Below, piece by piece: positions 39,883-47,660 of a stretch of 64,000 nucleotides of DNA (position 1 is the stretch's first letter; every line of letters starts with the position of its first letter). The DNA lies in assembly GCA_000739515.1 (NCBI GenBank), contig DF820459.1:556597-620596 (forward strand), read 5' to 3'. The position numbers and the translations under genes were made by a program. Below the pieces are notes generated by a model, which made no database searches, had not been told where the DNA came from, and was given only the letters and a program-made list of their open reading frames with translations. The DNA is from Candidatus Moduliflexus flocculans (lineage in GTDB: Bacteria > Moduliflexota > Moduliflexia > Moduliflexales > Moduliflexaceae).

Positions 39883-41212
39883 ATGTCGGTTCGACCATTC
39901 CTTACACGAAAGGCTGCTATTTCGGCGCTCTTGATGTTCGGTCTTGTTTCAGGCATGATCGGATGCAAAAAGAAAGAAGAACAGCCGGTTCAAGCACCGA
40001 AAGACGATGTCAAACAAGTCAAATTACTCACGATTGAGCCCTCTTTTTCATCAGGAAAGCGGGAATTCCCTGGCAAAACCGAGGCGACGCAAATCGCCGA
40101 ATTAGCGTTTCGCATCAGCGGCACGCTCATCGAATTTCCTGTGAAAGAAGGGCAGCGCGTCCAGGAGGGCGAACTGATTGCGAAGATTGATCCGCGCGAT
40201 TATAAAACCGTTGTCAAACAGGTCTCCTCGTCGTTAGAAAACGCACGCGCTCAACTCAAAGCGATGCAAGCCGGGGCGCGGAAAGAAGAAATTGCACAAC
40301 TACAAGCCGATGTCAGCGCGAAAGAGGCCAGCGTGGAAGAGGTGAAGACTCGTTTGGACCGTTTCAGCAAACTTTATAAAGAGAAAGTCGTCGCCAAACA
40401 ACAAGTAGATACCATTCAGGCAGAATATGATATGAAGGTTCAGGCGCTGGAAAGCGCCAAACAAGCCATGTCTGAAGGGAAAGCGGGCGCGCGCTGAAGA
40501 TATTGACGCCCAGCAAGCGACGATTCGCGGGCTTGAAGCGCAATTGCAGGATGCCCAAAATGCAGTCACTGATACGGAATTACGCGCGCCGTTCAACGGG
40601 ATTGTGGCTCGCAAGTATGTCGAGAACCACGAATCTGTCCAGGCCAAACAGAAGATCGTCAGCTTTCAGGACCCGCAACGCATCGAAATTGTGGTTGACG
40701 TGCCAGAAAACGAACTTGCCCGCGCCGGAGAAAATGTTGCCAAAATCAGCACCGTGATTGGAACCCTCGTCCAGGTCACGGCCGTCTTTCCCGCATATCC
40801 CGGACGAGAATTCCCCGTGGAACTGAAGTCTTTTCAAACCGAAGCCGACCCCAAAACCCAGACGTTCCAGATTCGATTCGTCATGGATCAACCGGGCGAA
40901 CCTCCGATTATTCCAGGCATGAACGCTGTTATCAGAGCCAAACGCACGGCTGAGACCGGTGAAGTCAAAGCGGAATTTCACATCCCTGTCAGCGCGGTAT
41001 TTGCAGATGCCGCAGGCAATTCGAGTGTCTGGGTCGTTGACCCTGCCACGCAGCAGGTGCAGCGCCGACAGATCGTGACCGCCGACATGGCAGGCGATCG
41101 TGTCCGCGTGACAGATGGGCTTGCCACAGGCGATGTCATTGTGATCTCTGGTGTAAAATCGTTGCGTGAAGGGATGAAAGTTAAACAGATGCCGGAATTG
41201 GACAAGATGTAA
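39883..41212 (+). pseudogene. RND efflux membrane fusion protein, frameshifted
   Basis: An AcrA-type adaptor of about 440 residues, split by one extra base near 40484-40496. The first part (39883-40497) has a lipoprotein signal (GMIGC near residue 28), the biotinyl-lipoyl half (RISGTLIEFPVKEGQRV) and the start of the coiled coil, and then meets TGA. The second part resumes in the next frame with EDIDAQQATI, the other lipoyl half (TELRAPFNGIVARKYV), the beta-barrel and the end at 41212. The break lies in a GGGCGCGCGC stretch, so a sequencing error is quite possible. If real, the pump lacks its adaptor unless a slip restores it. It is followed by the RND gene. Confidence 0.88.
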
Positions 41213-41297
41213 GTGACTTCCGTGACTGATGCGGCTGCTTCGTTCAAATCGCGCGGGGGGGGTTTCGCGTCAGTTCACTTGAGCGTCATTTCAAACT

Positions 41298-44200
41298 ATG
41301 AATATTGGAGAATTTTCACTCACACAAAAAACCAGCACGCTGGTCTTGACCGTGCTGTTCATTGTTGGCGGCGTGTATTCGTATCTCCGGTTAGGACGCC
41401 TGGAGGATCCGGAGTTTACGATCAAATCTGCGGTCATTACAACGCAGTATCCCGGCGCGACGGCCGTAGAAGTCGAGCAGGAAGTCACGGAAATCGTCGA
41501 ACAAGCGGTGCAGCAATTAGGACAATTGGACTATGTCGAATCGCAATCCCAGAAGGGGCTTTCCATCGTCACAGCGAATATTAAGGATAAATACGATAAA
41601 CGCACGTTGCCGCAGGTCTGGGATGAATTACGCCGCAAGGTGGGGGACGCGCAAAGCAAATTGCCGCCTGGCGCCGGCCCGTCAATTGTGAACGATGATT
41701 TCGGCGACGTTTATGGCGTGTTTTTCGCGCTCACCGGCGACGGGTATTCCTATAAAGAACTTGAAGATATTGCGGAGTATCTGCAACGAGAACTACTGAC
41801 CGTGCAGGATGTTGCGAAAATTGTCTTTTTCGGAAACAGGCCGGAACGCATCTATGTCGAGATGTCTCGCCAAAAAATGGCGCAGTTCGGCGTGCCGAAA
41901 GAAATGATTTATAAAGTGCTTGCGGAGAAAAATTTGGTGGCTGATGCCGGAAAGGTGCATGTCGGCACGGAATACCTCCAACTCCGCCCGACCGGTGAAT
42001 TCGATTCGGTCGAAAAAATCGGCGACCTGCTGATTACGCAGGGAGGCATTTTGCCGAATAGCGACCGCAAGTTCATCACGTTGAACGATATTGCCACAAT
42101 CAAGAGAGGATACCAGGACCCGCCTACTGCGATTTTGCGCACCGATGGGCAACCCGCTGTCGCCCTCGCCATTTCGACCGTGCAAGGCGGCAATGTCGTC
42201 ACGATGGGACAGGCGCTCCAAAAACGGATGGAAGAACTTGCCCCCACGCTGCCGTTTGGCATCCAATTTCATAAAATTTCGATCCAATCCGAGTCGGTCG
42301 TCACCTCGATTCAAGGCTTTGTCACCAGTTTGTGGCAGGCGATTGTGATCGTAATCATCGTGTTGATGATTTTTATGGGGTTCAAGTCAGCGATCTTGAT
42401 CGGGTTGGTGTTGTTGATCACGATCTTAGGCACCTTCATCATCATGGATTATAATGGCGTGATGCTGGAACGGATTTCGTTAGGCGCGTTGATTATCGCC
42501 CTCGGCATGTTGGTGGATAACGCTATCGTCATCACGGAAGGGATGATGATGCGCATTCAGGGTGGCGAAGAAAAGCGGAAAGTCGTGCGCGAGATTGTCG
42601 GGCAGAATGCGATTCCGTTGTTCGGCGCGACTGTGATAGCGGTGTTGGCATTTGCCGCTATCGGCACGTCGCAGGATTCCACCGGCGAATTCTGTCGCTC
42701 GCTCTATCAGGTTATCTTGTTCTCCCTGATGTTAAGCTGGATCACGGCGGTGACAGTCACGCCGCTCTTTTGCTCGATGACGTTCAAACCCAACCCGAAA
42801 ACCGCAGGCGGACAAGACGAAGACCCATATAACAAAGGCTTTTTCAAAGTCTTTAGAGGGTTCTTAACGTTATGCCTCCGCCTTCGCTGGATCATCCTGA
42901 TCTTAACCGTCGGGACGCTGATTGCGGCAATCATCGGTTTTGGACGAGTGAAACAAAGCTTTTTCCCCGATTCCACTCGACCTCAGTTTCAGGTGGACCT
43001 CTGGCTGCCGCAGGGAACGCATATTTATGATACGGAACAGGAAGTGATCAAAGCCGAAGCCTATTTGCGCGGGCTTGACGGCGTAACGCATGTCTATAGC
43101 AGCGTCGGGCAGGGCATGCCGCGTTTTCTGCTGACCTATACGGCGGAAAAAACCAATTCCAGCTATGCGTACATGTTGGTGGAAGTTGATGATTATCGGA
43201 AGATTGGCGCGTTGCTGCCAAAAGTGCAAACAGACCTGGAAGCTCAATTTCCTGATGCGATCCCGATTGTCTATCCGTTCATGCTTGGCCCTGGCGATGC
43301 GACCAAAATTCAAGTGCGCTTTAGCGGTCCGGATAGAACGATCCTGCGAGAATTAGCTGATCAAGCGTTGCAGATTATGCATGACGATGGGCGATTAATC
43401 GGAATTCAGCCTGATTGGCGCGATAAAGTCAAAGATTATCGCCCGATTCTGGCGGATGTGCCCGCCAGAAATAACGGCATCGAGCGCCCCGACGTGGCGG
43501 TCGTGCTACAAGAAGCGTTTGATGGAAAGGTGGCCGGAGTGTATCGGGAAGGCAAAAACCTGATCCCGATTATGTCGCGCCCGCCGGAAGCCGAGCGCCT
43601 CGATATTTCCGATATTAAAAACTTAGTGATCTGGAGTCCGGTGGCAGGGAGACATATTCCGTTACAGCAGGTGATCGCGGGATTCGAAACCGTGCTTGAC
43701 GATTCCGTGATTTTCCGTCGCGACCGGCAGCGCACCATCACCGCCAAGTGCAATCCCCGCGAAGGGATGGCCAGCGAAGCGCTTGCCCGGATTATGCCGA
43801 AAATCAGTGCGATCCCCTTGCCCGAAGGATATAAAATGGAGTGGGGCGGCGAATACGAAAATTCGGCAGATGCTCAGGGGGCGTTGGCAGCGTCCATTCC
43901 GTTGTTTGTCATTATGATGATTTTGATCGTCATCTTCTTATTCAATAACCTGCGCCAGCCGCTTGTCATCTGGTTGTCCGTGCCATTAGCGATTATAGGC
44001 GTTACCGCCGGATTGTTGTTGACAGGGCAGCCTTTCGGATTCATGGCGTTATTAGGGTTATTGAGCTTAGTCGGGATGCAGATCAAAAGCGCAATCGTCT
44101 TGATCGATCAGATCAATGTGGATATGCGGGACGGGAAAGACGCGTATAACGCGATTCTCGATTCCGGCGTCAGCCGGATGCGCCCCGTCATGATGTCAGC

Positions 44201-44372
44201 GGCGACGACCGTGCTTGGCATGGCGCCGCTATTGTTTGACGCCTTTTTCGTGGCGATGGCCGTCACGATCATGGCAGGACTGACGTTTGCGACAGTCCTG
44301 ACCCTCGTTGTCGTTCCGGTGTTATATGCCATTATTTATAATGTCAAACCGAGCGACAAAGCAGCTAAATAA
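41298..44372 (+). CDS. RND multidrug/solute efflux permease (AcrB/HAE1 type)
   Basis: An intact 1024-residue inner-membrane pump. It starts NIGEFSLTQKTSTLVLTVLF, has the porter-domain segment YPGATAVEVEQEVTEIVE, and a TM block with GALIIALGMLVDNAIVITEG near 395-415, which includes the proton-relay Asp pair region. The second half repeats the plan and ends with GFMALLGLLSLVGMQIKSAIVL near 910-935. It would use the proton gradient to export drugs or toxic metabolites through an outer-membrane channel not encoded here. It pairs with the lipoprotein adaptor upstream. Substrate unknown. Confidence 0.93.
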   Translation: MNIGEFSLTQKTSTLVLTVLFIVGGVYSYLRLGRLEDPEFTIKSAVITTQYPGATAVEVEQEVTEIVEQAVQQLGQLDYVESQSQKGLSIVTANIKDKYDKRTLPQVWDELRRKVGDAQSKLPPGAGPSIVNDDFGDVYGVFFALTGDGYSYKELEDIAEYLQRELLTVQDVAKIVFFGNRPERIYVEMSRQKMAQFGVPKEMIYKVLAEKNLVADAGKVHVGTEYLQLRPTGEFDSVEKIGDLLITQGGILPNSDRKFITLNDIATIKRGYQDPPTAILRTDGQPAVALAISTVQGGNVVTMGQALQKRMEELAPTLPFGIQFHKISIQSESVVTSIQGFVTSLWQAIVIVIIVLMIFMGFKSAILIGLVLLITILGTFIIMDYNGVMLERISLGALIIALGMLVDNAIVITEGMMMRIQGGEEKRKVVREIVGQNAIPLFGATVIAVLAFAAIGTSQDSTGEFCRSLYQVILFSLMLSWITAVTVTPLFCSMTFKPNPKTAGGQDEDPYNKGFFKVFRGFLTLCLRLRWIILILTVGTLIAAIIGFGRVKQSFFPDSTRPQFQVDLWLPQGTHIYDTEQEVIKAEAYLRGLDGVTHVYSSVGQGMPRFLLTYTAEKTNSSYAYMLVEVDDYRKIGALLPKVQTDLEAQFPDAIPIVYPFMLGPGDATKIQVRFSGPDRTILRELADQALQIMHDDGRLIGIQPDWRDKVKDYRPILADVPARNNGIERPDVAVVLQEAFDGKVAGVYREGKNLIPIMSRPPEAERLDISDIKNLVIWSPVAGRHIPLQQVIAGFETVLDDSVIFRRDRQRTITAKCNPREGMASEALARIMPKISAIPLPEGYKMEWGGEYENSADAQGALAASIPLFVIMMILIVIFLFNNLRQPLVIWLSVPLAIIGVTAGLLLTGQPFGFMALLGLLSLVGMQIKSAIVLIDQINVDMRDGKDAYNAILDSGVSRMRPVMMSAATTVLGMAPLLFDAFFVAMAVTIMAGLTFATVLTLVVVPVLYAIIYNVKPSDKAAK

Positions 44373-44471
44373 CAACCAATGGTGATATATCGCGTGGCGG
44401 CGAGTGGACGAAACGTTCTCTTTTCGCCACGCCCTAAATGTCATCCTATACGACAAATGGAGAAACAGGCT

Positions 44472-44966
44472 ATGAAAAGAATGCAGATCGTAGGTCTCGT
44501 GGTGATCGCGTTGGTGACGATGGGGTTCCCATTTCTGGCTCTAGCTGCGGAGAAAGCTGCTCCTGACGATATTGCCGCCCCGTTGATGGAAATGATTCAA
44601 AAACATGATAAAGCGTTGAACGATCAAGACCTCGACACCATTATGTCCACATACGCGCCTGATGGAACGATTGTCATGATGGGCACCGGCCCTGGCGAAG
44701 CCTGGGCTGGCAAAGAGGAAATCGCGGATGCGTACAAACATTTTTTTATGGATTACGATGCCGGCACGCTGACGACCGAATGTACGTGGCACAAAGCTGA
44801 TCAACGCGGGAATATCGCCTGGCTGATCATGATGTGCAACTTTACGGATTATCTGAAAAATGTCCAACGGCAATATGCGCTGAATATTTCGACGGTGTTC
44901 GAGCAGATTGATGGGCAATGGTATTTCCGTACCTTCCATTTCTCCAATTTGACAAATATGCAATAA
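44472..44966 (+). CDS. Exported SnoaL/NTF2-like protein
   Basis: 164 residues from ATG 44472. An N-terminal signal peptide (IVGLVVIALVTMGFPFLALA, then AEKAA) implies export. The remainder has the NTF2-like cone fold: the helix LMEMIQKHDKALNDQDLDTIMSTYAPDGTIVMMG, then GKEEIADAYKHFF, and strands ending GQWYFRTFHFSN. The family binds small hydrophobic molecules or catalyses isomerisation, and no catalytic residue can be named here. It lies between the efflux genes and the peptide cluster, 92 bases before the first precursor. It might belong to either. Confidence 0.78.
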   Translation: MKRMQIVGLVVIALVTMGFPFLALAAEKAAPDDIAAPLMEMIQKHDKALNDQDLDTIMSTYAPDGTIVMMGTGPGEAWAGKEEIADAYKHFFMDYDAGTLTTECTWHKADQRGNIAWLIMMCNFTDYLKNVQRQYALNISTVFEQIDGQWYFRTFHFSNLTNMQ

Positions 44967-45057
44967 CAAAAAGGGAGCGGTACGGCGTAAGCAGATATGC
45001 CGGCAGACGCAGGACAGATCGTTTACGCCCACCTCTCAGATATTGGAGGGTTTTCGC

Positions 45058-45321
45058 ATGAAAAAAGATGAGATGATGGTCGAACAGGAGCAAGAACTGC
45101 TCAGTCGTCGTGAATATCTGGTGAGCCTCAAAAAGTGGTCAAAGGTCGTGATTGGCGGCGTTGTGCTTGGTGGCATGCTGGCTGGAACGAATAGCGCTGA
45201 AGCAGGCTGGGTGAATCGCCGCGGTGGCTGGGTGAATGGCGGCGGTGGTGGCTGGATTAATGGCGGCGGTGGTGGCGGCTGGATTAATGGCGGCGGCGGC
45301 GGCTGGATCAACAGATGGTAA
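45058..45321 (+). CDS. Precursor peptide 1 with W-x-N core (putative triceptide RiPP)
   Basis: 87 residues from ATG 45058 (GGAGG upstream). The leader contains LSRREYLVSLKKWSKVVIG and a hydrophobic segment, ending at AEA before the core. The core is almost only Gly with WVN, WVN, WIN, WIN and WIN, then a final RW. W-x-N is the residue pattern that cyclophane-forming radical SAM/SPASM enzymes crosslink (aromatic ring to the beta carbon of the third residue). The twin-arginine stretch followed by a hydrophobic run and AxA looks like a Tat signal peptide, so the core could be exported. It is the first of four homologous precursors; a radical SAM enzyme follows them. The modification is inferred, not proven. 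Confidence 0.85.
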   Translation: MKKDEMMVEQEQELLSRREYLVSLKKWSKVVIGGVVLGGMLAGTNSAEAGWVNRRGGWVNGGGGGWINGGGGGGWINGGGGGWINRW

Positions 45322-45407
45322 TCCTCTGCGCGTGAGTCATTGTGGAGTCTGCTGCGAAGCGGACTCCACGGTTGTTATGGCGTTCTTGAATATAGGGAGA
45401 CCTTACG

Positions 45408-45674
45408 ATGAGTGACACAGAATATCTTCGCAACGAAGACACATCTCATGCGACAGAAGAGCAGCGCGGCATGAGCCGCAGAGACTATTTACTCAGCCTG
45501 AAAAAATGGTCAAAAATCGTGATTGGCGGCGTTGTCCTTGGCGGCTTGTTGGCCGGAACCAATCAAAATGCTGAGGCCGGCGGCTGGGTGAATCGTCGCG
45601 GCGGCGGTTGGAGCAATAACGGTGGCAATAGCTGGGCGAATCGCCGCGGCCTCGGCGCATGGATTGACGGGTGA
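45408..45674 (+). CDS. Precursor peptide 2 with W-x-N core
   Basis: 88 residues, AGGGAG before the ATG. The leader is MSDTEYLRNEDTS, then MSRRDYLLSLKKWSKIVIG, a glycine-rich hydrophobic run and QNAEA-GG. The core has WVN, WSN and WAN plus WID, with GGNS and RR between. It is the shortest core of the four. Leader identity with the other precursors is very high from SRR to VIG, while the upstream ~20 residues vary. This implies selection on the SRRxYL...KKWSK element, either for the modifying enzyme, for export, or both. Confidence 0.85.
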   Translation: MSDTEYLRNEDTSHATEEQRGMSRRDYLLSLKKWSKIVIGGVVLGGLLAGTNQNAEAGGWVNRRGGGWSNNGGNSWANRRGLGAWIDG

Positions 45675-45756
45675 GGTGAGCATCCTGTAGGTCGAAATTA
45701 TCGTTTCGACCTACGCCACAGCGTATGAAAATTTTATGTTCAGGGGAGACGGTGCT

Positions 45757-46134
45757 ATGAATGATACAGACTATATCTCTTCCGCAGAAGACATTCTTGA
45801 GACAGAAGAACAACAGATCATGAGCCGGAGAGATTATCTGTTGAGCCTGAAAAAATGGTCGAAAGTTGTCATCGGCGGTGTGCTTTTCGGCGGCATCATG
45901 GCTGGAATCAGCGATAACGCCGCGGCTGGCGGCTGGGCAAATCGCCGCGGCGGCTGGGGGAACGGCGGCGGCGGTAGCTGGGGCAATAGTCGCGGCGGCT
46001 GGGGCAACGGCGGAGGTGGCAGTTGGAGAAATTACGGCGGCGGCAGTTGGGGGAATGGCGGCGGTTGGCACAACGGCAGCAGTTGGGGGAATGGCGGCTG
46101 GGGCAATGGCGGCAGTTGGATCAATAGCTGGTAA
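45757..46134 (+). CDS. Precursor peptide 3 with W-x-N core
   Basis: 125 residues from ATG 45757 (GGGGAG upstream; a longer reading from 45736 is unlikely). The leader has ETEEQQIMSRRDYLLSLKK, then WSKVVIGGVLFGG, ending near NAAA-GGW. The core carries ten W-x-N motifs (WAN, WGN six times, WRN, WHN, WIN) spaced four to seven residues apart and ends in SW. Glycine, tryptophan, asparagine and serine make up nearly all of it. The regular spacing suggests repeated crosslinking of identical units. No function can be read from the peptide itself. Confidence 0.85.
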   Translation: MNDTDYISSAEDILETEEQQIMSRRDYLLSLKKWSKVVIGGVLFGGIMAGISDNAAAGGWANRRGGWGNGGGGSWGNSRGGWGNGGGGSWRNYGGGSWGNGGGWHNGSSWGNGGWGNGGSWINSW

Positions 46135-46260
46135 TTTTTGTGAACGCCATTTTGGGCGCAACTTCTTTAAAATTCCCCATATATTCGCTGCTAAACAAAG
46201 CATAAAAGGAGAAGTGTAACTGTTTACGTACAGGGGATCATGATATGTGACGGCTATCCG

Positions 46261-46328
46261 TACCGCCGACGTCCTCGTCGGCTTTTCCACGAGACCAGAT
46301 GTTCAGGCCGACGAGGACGTCGGCGGTA
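46261..46328. repeat. Perfect inverted repeat (family E) between precursors 3 and 4
   Basis: The arms 46261-46282 and 46307-46328 pair over 22 bases (TACCGCCGACGTCCTCGTCG and on). Related sequences occur at 49467-49519 and within 30942-31045. It may end or attenuate transcription inside the precursor array. Confidence 0.85.
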
Positions 46329-46354
46329 CATAAACACTTACGGAGAATTCATAT

Positions 46355-46852
46355 ATGAATGAGACGAAACTCGTTAGTTCAGTAGAAGAACCTCTGGAAA
46401 CTGAAGAGCAACAGACCATGAGCCGGAGAGAGTATCTGCTCAGCCTCAAAAAATGGTCGAAGGTCGTTATTGGCAGTGTGTTGCTCGGCAGCGCAAGTTC
46501 CGCGATGTTGCCTGGATGCGTCGCGTGGTCGGATAGCGGCGGCTCGTGGTACGATTACGATGACGACTGGACAAATTATCGCGGCGGCTCATGGGGAAAC
46601 AGCGGTGTCGGCTGGCTGAATGGCGGTGGCAGATGGAGCAATAGCGGCAGCGCCTGGCATAATGGCGGCGGCGGTTGGGCGAATCGGAATGGCGGCGGTG
46701 GTTGGGCGAATGGCGGCGGCGGGGGCTGGTCGAACAGCGGTGGCAGTCGCAGCGGCGGTTGGTCGAATAGCAGCAGTGGCAGTCGGAGTAGCAGCGGCAG
46801 CCGATCAAGTTCAGGGAGTCGCAGCAGCGGCGGCGGTGGACGGTCACGGTGA
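46355..46852 (+). CDS. Precursor peptide 4, lipobox-like leader and W-x-N/W-x-D core
   Basis: 165 residues, GGAGA before the ATG. The leader matches the others (MSRREYLLSLKKWSKVVIG), but the AEA site is replaced by SSAMLPGC, which resembles a lipobox, so this one may become a lipoprotein. The core has nine W-x-N (WTN, WGN, WLN, WSN three times, WHN, WAN twice) and two W-x-D motifs. It is followed by a serine/glycine/arginine tail (SGSRSSSGSRSS) without tryptophan. It ends four bases before the partner gene. The tail may be a spacer holding the modified part away from a membrane anchor. Confidence 0.82.
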   Translation: MNETKLVSSVEEPLETEEQQTMSRREYLLSLKKWSKVVIGSVLLGSASSAMLPGCVAWSDSGGSWYDYDDDWTNYRGGSWGNSGVGWLNGGGRWSNSGSAWHNGGGGWANRNGGGGWANGGGGGWSNSGGSRSGGWSNSSSGSRSSSGSRSSSGSRSSGGGGRSR

Positions 46853-46856
46853 ACAC

Positions 46857-47660
46857 ATGATTTATAATATTCCCGTCACGCTGATCGAGCAATATCGCGA
46901 TCACAACCTTATTCTCCGCGCCAACAGGTTTGACGATATTACCGCGCACCTCTCAGAAGGCGTGTTAGAGCGGCTCGTGCATGCCCAGATTCACGCATTG
47001 CAGGAAAACGCGGGCGAACTGCGCCCCTGGAAAATCGGGTTTCCTGTTGATGTGGTCATGCGCGAGCCGTCCGTTGAATTTCCACAGTTATACCGCTATG
47101 CCAAACTGCTTGGCTCGCATCCCGTGCGCGTATCCATCCCGGTCGTTCCCGGTTTCGGCAAGGCGGCGAAGTTAGCGATTTCCCTACATTTTGCGGTCAA
47201 ACTCCTTCCCGGACAGCCTGGGGCAGCGTTGATTGATGAAATGCTCTCTCTTGCAGAACTCTACCTCCATCAATCCACTGCCTCGCAGCCGATAGAATTC
47301 TTCCAGAGCGTGCTGTTAGCCTATTACCATCAACAAGAGGCGTCGCTTTGGACAATTCAGGATGAAGACCCCGCCTATCAGCGCTATATCGCCGAAGACG
47401 GACGGGAATTGATTGCTCCGCGCTTTGAAAATGTGCCTGCCGCCGATGATTTTGTCGCCGCATTTGCGCAGGAATTGGGGCGTGAACAGCGAGAATGCGC
47501 AGGCTGTGAATTTTTTGCCCTTTGCAAAGGCTATTTCAAATGGCCGGATCGCTCGTATTCCTGCGGCGGCATTCAACGTGTCTTGCAAACCCTGCGCGAT
47601 GCCGCGAATGAACTGCGGCAAGACCTCGAATCCTTTCCAGAAGAACACCACATTTCATGA
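46857..47660 (+). CDS. Partner protein of the peptide cluster with half-SPASM cysteine motif
   Basis: 267 residues from ATG 46857, four bases after precursor 4. I do not recognise the family. The N-terminal part (MIYNIPVTLIEQYRDHNLIL, then LERLVHAQIHALQ) is mixed alpha/beta without a known motif. The C-terminus has C-A-G-C-x5-C and a further Cys 13 residues on (near 221-243: CAGCEFFALCKGYF, then SYSCGG). This is the spacing of the second half of a SPASM domain, where a cluster could bind. There is no signal peptide. It overlaps the radical SAM gene by four bases, so it is almost surely a working partner, perhaps for leader binding or electron delivery. That role is inference. Confidence 0.75.
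   Translation: MIYNIPVTLIEQYRDHNLILRANRFDDITAHLSEGVLERLVHAQIHALQENAGELRPWKIGFPVDVVMREPSVEFPQLYRYAKLLGSHPVRVSIPVVPGFGKAAKLAISLHFAVKLLPGQPGAALIDEMLSLAELYLHQSTASQPIEFFQSVLLAYYHQQEASLWTIQDEDPAYQRYIAEDGRELIAPRFENVPAADDFVAAFAQELGREQRECAGCEFFALCKGYFKWPDRSYSCGGIQRVLQTLRDAANELRQDLESFPEEHHIS

Noticed and set aside
45493-46290. 265-codon minus-strand frame rich in Ala/Pro/Thr
   Set aside because: It mirrors the Gly/Trp/Asn repeats of two precursor genes and their spacer; the low complexity alone keeps it open.
45210-46800. Possible CRISPR or tandem DNA repeat array
   Set aside because: The repeats are coding triplet patterns (Gly/Trp/Asn) with variable spacing inside intact precursor genes, not identical repeats with unique spacers.
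46620-46856. N-terminal extension of the peptide-partner gene
   Set aside because: It would overlap precursor 4 in another frame and is low-complexity Ala/Gly/Val. ATG 46857 right after the precursor stop is the better start.
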